Shown here: positions 8,405 to 17,619 of the stretch, in pieces
Position numbering within the stretch: the stretch's first letter is position 1
How the letters are laid out: every line of letters begins with the position of its first letter
NCBI RefSeq assembly: GCF_038066715.1
Contig: NZ_JBBUKT010000013.1
Location: 1 to 64,000, forward strand
Length of the DNA stretch: 64,000 nt
Direction: 5' to 3'
From: Luteolibacter sp. Y139
GTDB taxonomy: Bacteria; Verrucomicrobiota; Verrucomicrobiia; Verrucomicrobiales; Akkermansiaceae
Program-made: the position numbers and the translations under genes
The notes under the pieces: generated by a model
The model's input: only the letters and a program-made list of their open reading frames with translations
Database searches by the model: none
What the model was told of the DNA's origin: nothing

Positions 8405-9771
8405 CGGCCACCCATGATGCCGTCGAAGTGCCAGCCACCCCCGCCGCGCAGTGGGTAGAGCGCTTGCTGTGGGTGTTCATGGCTTCCTTCGCCTTCGACT
8501 ACCGCGCGTCGCAAGCCCGCGAGGCCACCAGCGGTGCCGGCATCGACCAGCTCCTTTTCCTCGCCCTCTCCATCTTTTCCACCGCCGGCATCCTCTACTT
8601 GGGCTGGCGGCACTTGCTGGTCCGCCCGGGTGCCTGGCTCATTCTCGGCTGGGGTGGCTTTCTCGCCTTCATGGGCATGAACGCGATGATGCAGGGCGTC
8701 GCACCGGGCCGCTCGGTGCGGATCATCCTGCCCCTGGTCCTCTGTCTGGCGGGAATGATGAATGCGCACATCGCCGGCTGCGTCGGCGTGAAGCCATCGC
8801 GCATCGTCATGCCCGTCCTCATCGCGGCCTGTACCAACGTCCTATGGCGAATCTTCCACGGCTTCGTATTCAAGGGCGTGACCATGGACACCGCCCGCGT
8901 GGAAGTGCAAAGCTCCGCTAACAATTGGCTCGCTGCCTGGATCGGCTGCGCGCTGCTACTGCGGTCCCGTTTCCACTGGATGCTCCCGGTGGCCGTGGGC
9001 GTGTTGTTCTTCGGCATTTTCATCACGGTCACGCGCTCGCTGCTGTTCCCGGTGATGGCCTCGGCTTGCGCGAGTTCGTTGTGCTTCGTACTCGGCGTTC
9101 GCTGGGGAATCTATCAACCGTTCGACGCGGTGAAGCGGCTGTGGCCCGGCTTCGCCATCGGCGCATTCCTGGTCGGAGCCGCCATCATTGCAGCTGCGGT
9201 GGAACCGCATCAGATCGAGCGCTGGAATGAGCGACTCTTCCACCACGCCGAGGACCGCAATACCACCGCCGACATCTCGTTCCTCACCCGCGTCGCGGAG
9301 GCGGATGCCATTTTCGAAATCCTCAACCGCGAGCCCGCCCACTACATCCATGGCAAGGGCATCGGCGCGTCGTACTACTGGCATCCTTCCTACATGCAGG
9401 AATTCCATCTGGTCTATCCGCCCGATGCCGACCTCGGCGACGAGGTCTGGTTCGCCGGCCACTCCACGTGGACCTATTCGCTCTTTTCTGGCGGCATCAT
9501 CGGCTTGCTCGCCCACATCGCCTTCATCGGCGGAACCATGGTCGTATCGATGGTCGCGGCCCGCTCGAACGCATCCGATCCGGGCCCCGACCAGTGGCTG
9601 GCGTTTCTGCCGTTCATCGCGGCATGCTGCCTGCTCAGCGAGACGCTCACCTCAAATCCCTTCGACGAACGCCTCGCCTCGATGATTTTCGGCGTGATGG
9701 CCGGGCTCTCGCAGGCTTTCCTTGTCCGCGCCTCCTGGATCCACGCCGGGGAGCGTTCCTCCCGCCGATGA
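8401..9771 (+). CDS. O-antigen ligase/polymerase-like membrane protein (Wzy-type)
   Basis: A 456-residue polytopic membrane protein with roughly ten hydrophobic segments and one long soluble loop at about residues 275-365 (containing FLTRVAEADAIFEIL and GKGIGASYYWHP). This loop between late helices is the usual architecture of O-antigen polymerases and ligases (Wzy_C). I start it at the ATG at 8401 in the ATGA overlap with the preceding transferase, not at upstream in-frame codons inside that gene. It would join or attach repeat units in the periplasm. Flanking glycosyltransferases support a capsule/exopolysaccharide role. No flippase or chain-length regulator is visible here, so the operon is incomplete on its own. 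Confidence 0.75.
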   Translation: MTATHDAVEVPATPAAQWVERLLWVFMASFAFDYRASQAREATSGAGIDQLLFLALSIFSTAGILYLGWRHLLVRPGAWLILGWGGFLAFMGMNAMMQGVAPGRSVRIILPLVLCLAGMMNAHIAGCVGVKPSRIVMPVLIAACTNVLWRIFHGFVFKGVTMDTARVEVQSSANNWLAAWIGCALLLRSRFHWMLPVAVGVLFFGIFITVTRSLLFPVMASACASSLCFVLGVRWGIYQPFDAVKRLWPGFAIGAFLVGAAIIAAAVEPHQIERWNERLFHHAEDRNTTADISFLTRVAEADAIFEILNREPAHYIHGKGIGASYYWHPSYMQEFHLVYPPDADLGDEVWFAGHSTWTYSLFSGGIIGLLAHIAFIGGTMVVSMVAARSNASDPGPDQWLAFLPFIAACCLLSETLTSNPFDERLASMIFGVMAGLSQAFLVRASWIHAGERSSRR

Positions 9772-11027
9772 TTCCCGCTCCAACGACGAAAACCGTCGCG
9801 TTGGTCGATCCGCTATGGATCGGCCATCATCCGATGTACTTTTCGCAGTTCACTGCGGCCTTCCTGCGGCTCGGAACCTTCGTCATCGGCCTCTGCCCGG
9901 AACCCGGTGAAGCCTTCTCGGCAGCCCGCACCGCTTCCCTCGGCGACATCCCGGATTTCGACCGCCGCGTCGCCACCTACAAACTGCCGGGCGGGAAAAA
10001 GAGCTGGTTCAACGGCCGCTTCGAGGGCGATCCCGTGCGCACCTATCAGCGCTGGAAACGCTGCGCCGACATTCTCTTCGAAGCCGAGCAAGCGACCGGC
10101 CGCAAGGTCGACCTCGTCTTCTTCCCTTACCTCGATAGTTACCTGCGCTTCCTGCCCTTCCCGGCAGTGCCACACCTGACCATCGACCGCCCGTGGAGCG
10201 GCCTCTACCTGCGCAATCACCACCACGGCGAAAGCACCTCGCCGAAGAAATCGCTCCGTCTGCTTGCTAAAGGTGACGCCATCATCCGCAGTCCCCTCTG
10301 CCGTGGCATCGGCGTGCTCGACGAGCGCTTCATCAATCCGATGCAGCGCTACACCGGCCAGCACGTCCATGCCTTCCCCGACGTCACCGATGCCTCCCTC
10401 CCCGAGCGGCCCTACGAACTCGCCGGGGAAATCCGCCGCAAGGCCGCCGGCAGGAAAATCATCGGCCTCCTTGGCATGGAGCGTCGCAAGGGCTTGCTGA
10501 ATCTCCTGCGCGTCGCCGAAAAGGCCCGCGAACTACGACTCCCATGGTACTTCGCCTGTGCCGGACGCTACGAGCGCCCGGAGTATTCCGAAGAGGAACA
10601 CGCCTTGGTCGAGCGAACCGCCCGCGGCGTCGCCACCGGCGAAATCGACAATCTCCACTTCACCCTGCCTGGCGGCCGCATCCCCGCCGAAGAGGATTTC
10701 AACGACGTCTTCCGCACCTTCGACGTGGCATGGGCTGCCTACGAAGGCTTCCAAGGCAGCAGCGGCACGCTCGGTAAAGCAGCAGCCTTCAACATCCCTT
10801 GCCTCGCGTCGGAAGGCGAATGCATCGGCCATCGCGTCGAGGGCTACCGCACTGGCCTGACGATTCCCGAAGGAGACAGCGGGAAAGCCTTGGAAGCGCT
10901 CCGCCGCATCCTCGATGGACACGATTGGAAGGGTCAGCCCTTGCAAAGCGACTTCGCCCGCTTCCGCGACGACCACGGCGTTCCTCGACTCGAGTCCTTG
11001 TTAGGCGGAATCCTCAGTCGGGTCTGA
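9768..11027 (+). CDS. Glycosyltransferase (last gene of polysaccharide operon)
   Basis: A 419-residue glycosyltransferase starting at the ATG at 9768, which overlaps the polymerase stop as ATGA. The C-terminal half carries GLLGMERRKGLLNLL (start of the donor domain, a G.....KG motif), LPGGRIPAEEDFNDVF and the donor-site stretch SGTLGKAAAFNIPCLASEGE, where the final Glu matches the EX7E region. The N-terminal half (ALVDPLWIGHHPMYFSQF) resembles the acceptor domain of GT4 enzymes. It runs 14 bases into the convergent hydrolase gene, so the transcripts collide at their 3' ends. Likely the third transferase for one polysaccharide. Confidence 0.8.
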   Translation: MIPAPTTKTVALVDPLWIGHHPMYFSQFTAAFLRLGTFVIGLCPEPGEAFSAARTASLGDIPDFDRRVATYKLPGGKKSWFNGRFEGDPVRTYQRWKRCADILFEAEQATGRKVDLVFFPYLDSYLRFLPFPAVPHLTIDRPWSGLYLRNHHHGESTSPKKSLRLLAKGDAIIRSPLCRGIGVLDERFINPMQRYTGQHVHAFPDVTDASLPERPYELAGEIRRKAAGRKIIGLLGMERRKGLLNLLRVAEKARELRLPWYFACAGRYERPEYSEEEHALVERTARGVATGEIDNLHFTLPGGRIPAEEDFNDVFRTFDVAWAAYEGFQGSSGTLGKAAAFNIPCLASEGECIGHRVEGYRTGLTIPEGDSGKALEALRRILDGHDWKGQPLQSDFARFRDDHGVPRLESLLGGILSRV

Positions 11028-11700
11028 GTCGGGCGGCAAGGCTCTGCAGCCGCCTCAGGTGCTCCTCCGGTTCCGCGCCGTCTGCGTGATTGGGAACGAC
11101 CCCTCCCAAATCCAGCGATAGCGCCTTGTAGACGCTTTCCCTAATCCCCGCCGAATCCTGATTCAAGATGGACGGCGGCAAATGAGACCAGCCACGGAAG
11201 CTGGCGAACAGGTCGCCACAGAACAGCAGCCTTCGCGACTCGCAATAGTAGCCCGTGTGCCCCGCTGTGTGTCCCGGCAGATGCACGGCACGCAGCCCGC
11301 CCCATAGATCGATTTCGTCGCCATCGTCGATCCAGCGATCTGGAGTGAACGACCGGAATCTTAGCAACGGTCGTCCGATCGCCTCCAGCACTCCCGCCAC
11401 CCGTGACCAACCACGGGACCTTTCCTTATCCAGATATCGCTCCCGATCCAGACGCGGTGCTGCCACCCACGCCCCTGCCTCTTGAGCCAAGCTCGCGACA
11501 TTCAGCACGTGATCCAGATGCCCGTGCGTGACCAGAATGCCCCGGATCAGCTCGTCTTCCCACCCGCGTTCCCGCAGGGCTTCGCGCAAATAGTGCCGGC
11601 CACCAATGAATCCCGCGTCGAGCAGAACCAAACCCGCATCGTCCTTCAGCACGTGAAAGTTCACAAGCGGCGTCCGGACGCAAACGAGATCGGGAAACAC
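11014..11700 (-). CDS. Metallo-beta-lactamase-fold hydrolase
   Basis: A 228-residue MBL-fold protein. The metal site shows as THGHLDH (residues about 58-64), then HLPGHTAGH, the Asp in LLFCGDLFAS and a C-terminal His in VVPNHADG. This is the glyoxalase II/lactonase-like set for a dinuclear metal centre; the enzyme hydrolyses an ester or thioester whose identity is not clear. The start is GTG at 11700, with GGCGGC just upstream. The gene is convergent with the glycosyltransferase operon and overlaps its end by 14 bases, with no apparent functional link to it. Confidence 0.85.
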   Translation of the reverse strand: MFPDLVCVRTPLVNFHVLKDDAGLVLLDAGFIGGRHYLREALRERGWEDELIRGILVTHGHLDHVLNVASLAQEAGAWVAAPRLDRERYLDKERSRGWSRVAGVLEAIGRPLLRFRSFTPDRWIDDGDEIDLWGGLRAVHLPGHTAGHTGYYCESRRLLFCGDLFASFRGWSHLPPSILNQDSAGIRESVYKALSLDLGGVVPNHADGAEPEEHLRRLQSLAARLRPD

Positions 11701-11949
11701 GCCGCCGATTGAATCTCATCCCTTCGTGGCGTAAAGGAACGATACCTTAACCTCGGCAAACGCCACCGGGCGTGGCCGCGCCCGCCTGCGAGGGACGCCA
11801 CTTCTTCCGCGCAGCGATCAAGGAACGGCAATCCACGACCCCACATCCCACCTTGGCTATCATTGCAATCCGGTCGATGCAATTTTATGCACTTCGAGCT
11901 TGCGTCAGATTCCCGGCCCACCCATTCTCCCACCACGAACCCAACCGAC

Positions 11950-12489
11950 ATGAAACCAATGACCCGCTCCGTCCTCTTCGCCGCTACCACCCTGCTGATC
12001 CTCCCGGCCATCGCCCAAGACACCAAGCCGAAGGAAGAAACCGCCCCGAAGAAGGAGGAGACCAAGCCGGCTGAAACGCCCGCCACCAAGCCCACCCTGG
12101 ACTTCGGCGACCACAGCTCCTCCACCATCACGACCAAGGCATGGCAGGCCCTCACGGCCGCCAAGCACGACGAAGTCGATGGCTACGTCGCCAAGTGCAT
12201 CGAGCTCTACGAAGCGAAGGCGCTCGAAATGCAAAAGGGCCTCACCGAAGCGGCCCCCAAGGAAAAGGCCGCCGAATACTGGGCCCTGAATGACGTGGGC
12301 ACCTGCTACTACATTCGCGGCCAATCGAAGGAAGCGCGCGGCAAGAAGGAAGAAGCGGCCGCCGACTACAAGACCCTCGTCGAGAAACTCTCCTACGCCC
12401 AGTGCTGGGACACCAAGGGCTGGTTCTGGAAGCCGGCCGATGCAGCGAAGGACAAGGTGAAGAGCCTTGAGTTCGACTCCTTGAAGTGA
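11950..12489 (+). CDS. Secreted TPR-like protein
   Basis: A 179-residue exported protein. The signal peptide MKPMTRSVLFAATTLLILPAI ends with a likely cleavage after ILPAIA. A Lys/Glu/Pro-rich linker (residues about 23-50) follows, then a helical region with TPR-like features (AKCIELYEAKALEMQKG; GTCYYIRGQSKEARGKKEEA). No catalytic residues are visible. It lies just before a phosphorylase and sugar transporter, so a periplasmic role in the same glucan locus is possible but unproven; a hairpin and a new promoter separate them. I start at the ATG at 11950 because the signal peptide begins there. Confidence 0.7.
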   Translation: MKPMTRSVLFAATTLLILPAIAQDTKPKEETAPKKEETKPAETPATKPTLDFGDHSSSTITTKAWQALTAAKHDEVDGYVAKCIELYEAKALEMQKGLTEAAPKEKAAEYWALNDVGTCYYIRGQSKEARGKKEEAAADYKTLVEKLSYAQCWDTKGWFWKPADAAKDKVKSLEFDSLK

Positions 12490-12498
12490 ACGACCTTC

Positions 12499-12531
12499 GC
12501 ATCCCCGGACCGCTTCGGCAGCCGGGGATGC
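12499..12531 (+). terminator. 10-bp GC-rich hairpin after the secreted protein gene
   Basis: A perfect 10-bp inverted repeat (GCATCCCCGG and CCGGGGATGC) with a 13-base loop lies ten bases after the stop of the upstream gene. No T-run follows, so it may be a weak terminator or mRNA-protecting structure. It precedes the promoter-like sequence at 12546. Confidence 0.45.
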
Positions 12532-12545
12532 TCGCTTGAAGAACC

Positions 12546-12554
12546 TGCTATAAT
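12546..12554 (+). promoter_or_regulatory. Extended -10 promoter for the phosphorylase gene
   Basis: The sequence TGCTATAAT is an extended -10 element: a TG dinucleotide, one base, then the perfect hexamer TATAAT at 12549-12554. No good -35 lies 17 bases upstream, which extended -10 promoters do not need. A start near 12561 would give a leader of about 70 bases containing a GCCGGTC/GACCGGC hairpin at 12600-12620 just before the start codon. Confidence 0.5.
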
Positions 12555-12629
12555 CGCACCTTAGAACCCTTCCACGGGTCGCCTGCATGGATTGATACCG
12601 CCGGTCTCCTCCCGACCGGCTGCTTGCCT

Positions 12630-15600
12630 ATGTCCGTTCCGCCTACCGCCGCCTCGCTTCCGCCTACCATCGGCATCGGCCCCTTTCCCCCTGCCAACCG
12701 CTGGACCAGCGAGGCAGGCCAAGACTACGCGCTGATCGAGGGCTTGGAAGACATGGCCCCGTTCTTCCTCAATATCGTCAGCTCGGACGATCACTGGCTG
12801 TTTTGCGCGAGCAACGGAGCCCTGAGCTCCGGCCGCGGCAATGCCGACTGCGCGCTCTTTCCCTACGAGACCGTCGACAAGATCATCGAGGGCTGGAATA
12901 CCACCGGGCCTTGGACCGCGATGATCGCTGGCGATGTCCTGTGGGAGCCGATGCGTCCGGCCACACTCCCCTCGCCCTCGGTGAAGCGCCGCTTGCGCAA
13001 GAATGTGACCGGCGACGAGGTCGTCTTTGAAGAAGAACACGAAGGCCTCGGCCTGCGCTTCTCCTATCGCTGGCAATGCTCGGCGCGCTTCGGCTTCGTC
13101 CGCCGCGCCAAGCTCGAAAATCTCGGCAAGCGCCCCGTACGACTCCGCTTGGTGGACGGCCTCGACAGCCTGATGGCACCCGGCGTGGACAAGCGCATGC
13201 AGAACCAACTCAGCTGCCTGGCGGATGCCTACAAGCTGAGCGAACTCCAATCCGGCGGCCGCCTGCTCGTTCATCGCCTTGCCGCAGGCATCATCGACCG
13301 CGCGATTCCGTTAGAGAGCCTCCACGCCACCACCGTGTGGGCCCAGGGCCTGGATGGCGCGCGCACCTGCCTCACGCGAGGCGAGGCGGAGGAATTCCTT
13401 CGCGGCACCGCGCCACGCCCCGCATCCGCAGCCCGCGGCCAACGCGGAGCCATGTTCCTCGCTCGCAGCTTCCAACTTGAGGCCGGTGATTCAGCCGAGT
13501 GGATGTTCGTCGCAGAAGTCCGCCAGTCGCAGACCGAGGTCTCGGAGCTTGCCCGCCAACTGGACGATCCCGAAAAGCTCGCCGCGGAAGTTACCGCTGA
13601 CGTGCTCGACGGTCGCGCCCGCTTGCAACGTCGCGTCGCAACCGCCGATGGCATCCAGCACGGAGCCGACCGTGACGCCACCCTCCACCACTATCAAAAC
13701 ACGCTCTGCAATATCCTGCGCGGCGGCGTGCCTGTCGAAGGCTCCGGTATCCGGACGCAAAAGTTCGCGACCTACCTCGCCAAGCACCACGCGCCCTTGC
13801 ACGAAAGCCATCGCTCATGGCTGAGCCACTTGCCCGTGGTCATGCCACGCGAGACGTGGCTTGCGGAAGTGCGCGCCCTCGGCGAACCGGACCTTGAGCG
13901 CCTCGCGGTGGAGTATCTGCCACTGGTGCTGAGCCGTCGCCATGGAGACCCGAGCCGGCCGTGGAATCGCTTCGATATTCGCGTGCGTGATGAAAATGGC
14001 GAACGCATCCGCCACTTCGAAGGCAACTGGCGCGATATCTTCCAGAACTGGGAAGCTCTCGCTTGGAGCCATCCAGGATACCTCGATGCCTTCATCACCA
14101 AGTTTCTCAACGCCTCCACCATCGACGGCTATAATCCCTATCGGATTTCATCCGAAGGTCTCGACTGGGAAGTCCCCGATCCCGAAGACCCTTGGGCAAC
14201 GATCGGCTACTGGGGAGATCATCAGATCATCTACCTGCTAAAATTCCTGGAACTCCAGGCCAAGGTTCGGCCCGACTTCCTCGCTGGTCAGCTTGATCGC
14301 GCCGCCTACGTGTTCGCCGATGTCCCCTATCGCCTCTGCGGCTGGGAAGGAACACTGGCGGACCCCCGGCACACGGTGAATTTCGACGAAGCACGCCACG
14401 CGGAACTCATGGAGCGCAAGGCCGCGATCGGCTCTGATGGTGTTCTCCTACGCGACGCTCAGGGCAATCTCTGCCGGGTAACACTCGCGGAAAAACTTCT
14501 GCTTCCTGCTGCGGTCAAGCTCGCCAATCTCGTCCCCGGTGGTGGCATCTGGATGAACACCCAGCGCCCCGAATGGAACGACGCCAACAATGCGCTCGCA
14601 GGCTGCGGTCTCTCCGTGGTGACAGCAGCCTATCTGCTTCGCTACCTGGCATTCGTCGAAGGACTGATCACCGACCACACCGGCGAGACGCTTTCCCTCT
14701 CTGCCCATCTCGCCGATCTGATTGCGGCTCTGGATGGAATCTTTGCCGACCCGCGCTGGCAATCCGACGACGCAAGCACCCGCTTCGAACTCGTCTCGCA
14801 GTCAGGTCGCGCCGCCGAGCGGCATCGCGAACAAGTCTATCGCAACGGCCCCGGTGAAACCGTCGAACTGGACCGCCAGGAACTCCTCGGCTTCCTCCGC
14901 CGTGCCGGATCCGCAGTCCGCCGGACGCTACAGCAAAACCGCCGCCCTGACGGCCTCTATCATTCCTACAATGTGCTGGAGATCGATCGCCCCGGCCAAC
15001 GGATGGAACTCGCCCGCCTTTCCGAAATGCTCGAAGGCCAGGTAGCCATTCTGACGTCCGGCCTGCTCGATGGCGAAGAAGCGGCGGCTTTGTTAGAAGC
15101 TCTCCCACAAAGCCGGCTCTATTCCACGCGTCACGATAGCTATCTCCTCTACCCGGACCGCGATCTCCCGGGCTTCCTGGATTTCAATCTCGTAGACGAA
15201 AGCCAGGTCTTCGGCATCTCCGCTCTCTCGGAGATGCTCTGCGCAAAGGACCACCGCATTCTCGTTCCTGACTCCACCGGCGGGTTCCGTTTCCATCCCA
15301 CCCTCGTCAACGACTACGAACTCGCTGCCGCCCTCGACCGCGCCGGAGTTTCGGGAAAGGACCGCGACTCGATCCATGCGCTCTACGAATCGGTCTTCCA
15401 CCACCGCGCATTTACCGGCCGCAGCGGAACGATGTTTGCCTACGAGGGGCTCGGTTGCATTTACTGGCACATGGTCTCGAAGCTCATGCTCGCCTCGCAG
15501 GAGTTCGCGCTGAAAGCGGACGGCGACCTGCGTCATCGGCTGGCCGTCTCCTACTACGGCATCCAGCGCGGCCTCGGCTTCCGCAAATCGCCCCAGGACT

Positions 15601-16013
15601 ACGGCGCCTTCCCGGCCGAAGCCTACTCGCACAGCCCTGCCCATGCTGGTGCCCAGCAGCCCGGCCTGACCGGCCAGGTGAAGGAAGGCATCCTCTGCCG
15701 CTTCGGTGAACTCGGCGTCAGCTTCGAGCACGGCTCGATTCGCTTCCGCCCCCGCCTCCTGCGCGCAGCCGAATTCGCCGCGGATCAAAACGGCGACCGC
15801 AATCTCTCCTTCACGCTGGCCGGCACGCCGATCGTCTATCGCTGCCGCGAATCGCTGAATGATGCCACCCTGACCGTTCGTTTCAACGACGGCCAGCAAC
15901 GAGTCTTCCCCGGTGGGCTCCTTCCGGCCGAACCCGCCGCCGAGATCATCCGCCGCTCCGGCCGCATCGAAGGCATCGATGTGGAACTCCCGGCCGACTG
16001 GCTCCTCCTCTAA
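12630..16013 (+). CDS. GH94-like (clan GH-Q) glycoside phosphorylase
   Basis: A 1127-residue cytoplasmic enzyme without a signal peptide, resembling cellobiose-phosphorylase-type proteins of clan GH-Q (GH94/GH149/GH161). An N-terminal beta-sandwich (about 1-300) is followed by a long (alpha/alpha)6 barrel. Seen motifs include HFEGNWRDIFQNWEAL, STIDGYNPYRI, GGIWMNTQRPEWNDANNAL (the WND, with Asp651, is the candidate general acid region) and TGRSGTMFAYEGLG near the phosphate side. Length matches beta-glucan phosphorylases better than the roughly 800-residue cellobiose enzymes. It would split a beta-glucan oligosaccharide with phosphate to a sugar 1-phosphate. The adjacent GPH transporter supports oligosaccharide use. 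The exact family and linkage remain inference. Confidence 0.7.
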   Translation: MSVPPTAASLPPTIGIGPFPPANRWTSEAGQDYALIEGLEDMAPFFLNIVSSDDHWLFCASNGALSSGRGNADCALFPYETVDKIIEGWNTTGPWTAMIAGDVLWEPMRPATLPSPSVKRRLRKNVTGDEVVFEEEHEGLGLRFSYRWQCSARFGFVRRAKLENLGKRPVRLRLVDGLDSLMAPGVDKRMQNQLSCLADAYKLSELQSGGRLLVHRLAAGIIDRAIPLESLHATTVWAQGLDGARTCLTRGEAEEFLRGTAPRPASAARGQRGAMFLARSFQLEAGDSAEWMFVAEVRQSQTEVSELARQLDDPEKLAAEVTADVLDGRARLQRRVATADGIQHGADRDATLHHYQNTLCNILRGGVPVEGSGIRTQKFATYLAKHHAPLHESHRSWLSHLPVVMPRETWLAEVRALGEPDLERLAVEYLPLVLSRRHGDPSRPWNRFDIRVRDENGERIRHFEGNWRDIFQNWEALAWSHPGYLDAFITKFLNASTIDGYNPYRISSEGLDWEVPDPEDPWATIGYWGDHQIIYLLKFLELQAKVRPDFLAGQLDRAAYVFADVPYRLCGWEGTLADPRHTVNFDEARHAELMERKAAIGSDGVLLRDAQGNLCRVTLAEKLLLPAAVKLANLVPGGGIWMNTQRPEWNDANNALAGCGLSVVTAAYLLRYLAFVEGLITDHTGETLSLSAHLADLIAALDGIFADPRWQSDDASTRFELVSQSGRAAERHREQVYRNGPGETVELDRQELLGFLRRAGSAVRRTLQQNRRPDGLYHSYNVLEIDRPGQRMELARLSEMLEGQVAILTSGLLDGEEAAALLEALPQSRLYSTRHDSYLLYPDRDLPGFLDFNLVDESQVFGISALSEMLCAKDHRILVPDSTGGFRFHPTLVNDYELAAALDRAGVSGKDRDSIHALYESVFHHRAFTGRSGTMFAYEGLGCIYWHMVSKLMLASQEFALKADGDLRHRLAVSYYGIQRGLGFRKSPQDYGAFPAEAYSHSPAHAGAQQPGLTGQVKEGILCRFGELGVSFEHGSIRFRPRLLRAAEFAADQNGDRNLSFTLAGTPIVYRCRESLNDATLTVRFNDGQQRVFPGGLLPAEPAAEIIRRSGRIEGIDVELPADWLLL

Positions 16014-16028
16014 CCCAACCGAAAACCC

Positions 16029-17432
16029 TTGGAACCCAACTCCGCCAAACTCCCGATCTGGGAGAAGATCGGCTACGGACTCGGCGATGCCGCGTCCAAC
16101 ATCTTCTTCCAGACGGTCAACATGTTCTTGTTGTTCTACTACACGGATGTGTTCGGACTGAATGCCAAGGTAGCGGGAACCCTCTTCATCCTCGCGCGCT
16201 TCTGGGATGCCCTGATTGATCCTCTGGTCGGCGCGCTCGCGGACCGCACGCGGAGCCGCTGGGGCAGCTACCGGCCCTATCTCCTCTGGATGGCCCTGCC
16301 CTTCGGCCTCATTGGCTATGCGACCTTCGCGAATCCGGCGCTCTCGGACACCGCGAAAATTGCATACGCCTACGTGACCTACTTCCTGCTGATGACCGCC
16401 TACGCGGCCATCAATGTCCCCTACTCCGCACTAATGGGAGTCATGACGCCCTCCTCGAAGGAGCGGACCTCCCTTTCCAGCTATCGCTTCGTGGGAGCCT
16501 TCGGTGGCCAGCTGTTGATCGCCCTCGGAGTGATCCCGCTGGTCCGCATCCTCGGCCACGGTGACAAGGCACTCGGCTTCAAGGTCACCATGGCGATCTT
16601 CTCGCTTCTGGCCGTCCTGCTTTTCGTCGCGACCTTCCTCATGACGAAGGAGCGCATCAAGCCACACCACGAGAAGCCGGACTTCCGCAAGGACATCGGC
16701 TCGCTGCTCAAGAACAAGCCGTGGGTCATCATGGTCGTCGCGGCCCTGCTCACGCTCTCCGGCGCCGCGGTACGCTGGGCGGTCACGCCACATTTCTTCA
16801 AATACTACGGCGGCTACAATGATGCAGCCATGCACTTGTTCGGCAGGGAGATCTTCCTCGATCACACGTCACTCTTCCTCAGCGTGGGCAGCTTGTCCTT
16901 CCTCTTGGGCATCTTCTTCACGCCATGGCTGGTGCATCGCTTCGGCAAGAAGAACTCGCTCATGGTGCTGACGCTCGCGAATGCGGCGGTGCTGTTGGCG
17001 TTCTTCTTTGTCCCGCGCGGTGACTTTTGGACGATGGTATGGGTGAATGCCCTCGCCAGCCTGCTCGCCGGCCCAACCCCGGCACTGGTGTGGGCGATCT
17101 ACACGGATGTGGCGGACTACGGCGAGTGGCACTTCGGACGCCGCACGACGGGACTTGCCTTCGCTGCCGCGATGTTTGCCCAGAAGTTCGGGATGAGCAT
17201 CGGCGGTGGTCTGGCCGGGTGGCTGCTGGGAATCTATGGCTTCCAGGCCGATGCAATCCAATCGGAGCAGACCCTGATGGGCTTGCGGGTATTGTTCTCA
17301 ATCCTGCCGGGAGTCTTTGCCGTGGCAAACGGGATCGTGCTAATCTGGTACCCCTTGAGCGACGCCATGGTCCGGAAGATCGAAGAAGAACTCGCCGAGC
17401 GCCGCGCCGGAGCTTCTCCGGACCCCGCCTGA
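16029..17432 (+). CDS. GPH-family sugar:cation symporter
   Basis: A 467-residue, 12-helix major-facilitator protein of the glycoside-pentoside-hexuronide group (MelB/XynP-like). The family signature is clear: KIGYGLGDAASNIFFQ at the N-terminus, then FWDALIDPLVGALADRTRSR in the first cytoplasmic loop, and VWAIYTDVADYGEWHFGRRT in the second half. It imports a glycoside with Na+ or H+. The start is a TTG at 16029, fifteen bases after the phosphorylase stop; no in-frame ATG comes before the conserved motif and no ribosome site is evident, so coupling to the upstream gene is likely. Together with the phosphorylase it forms an import-and-phosphorolysis pair. Confidence 0.9.
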   Translation: MEPNSAKLPIWEKIGYGLGDAASNIFFQTVNMFLLFYYTDVFGLNAKVAGTLFILARFWDALIDPLVGALADRTRSRWGSYRPYLLWMALPFGLIGYATFANPALSDTAKIAYAYVTYFLLMTAYAAINVPYSALMGVMTPSSKERTSLSSYRFVGAFGGQLLIALGVIPLVRILGHGDKALGFKVTMAIFSLLAVLLFVATFLMTKERIKPHHEKPDFRKDIGSLLKNKPWVIMVVAALLTLSGAAVRWAVTPHFFKYYGGYNDAAMHLFGREIFLDHTSLFLSVGSLSFLLGIFFTPWLVHRFGKKNSLMVLTLANAAVLLAFFFVPRGDFWTMVWVNALASLLAGPTPALVWAIYTDVADYGEWHFGRRTTGLAFAAAMFAQKFGMSIGGGLAGWLLGIYGFQADAIQSEQTLMGLRVLFSILPGVFAVANGIVLIWYPLSDAMVRKIEEELAERRAGASPDPA

Positions 17433-17439
17433 CGCGCCG

Positions 17440-17619
17440 ATGAAATCGATCCTGATGCTACTCGCCCTCGCCGCCAGCACCGAGGCGTGCAGCGATGCCG
17501 GCGCAGGAATGAATGTCGGCTGGATCAATGCCGGCAAGTGGCTCGCCTACGACATCTACGTGACCAGCATCGGCGCTGAGGCACGAGGCTACTATCGCCT
17601 CGCCTTCCTCGCCGATTGA
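17440..17619 (+). CDS. Small exported protein (59 residues)
   Basis: A short frame eight bases after the transporter stop encodes 59 residues. Residues 1-17 (MKSILMLLALAASTEAC) look like a lipoprotein or Sec signal with Cys17 as a possible lipidation site. The mature part contains GMNVGWINAGKWLAYDIYV and YYRLAFLAD, rich in aromatic residues. It abuts the convergent LacI gene: the two stops are separated by no bases. Its position suggests co-transcription with the glucan-use genes. No family recognised. Start and coding potential rest on the signal-like N-terminus and spacing. Confidence 0.5.
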   Translation: MKSILMLLALAASTEACSDAGAGMNVGWINAGKWLAYDIYVTSIGAEARGYYRLAFLAD

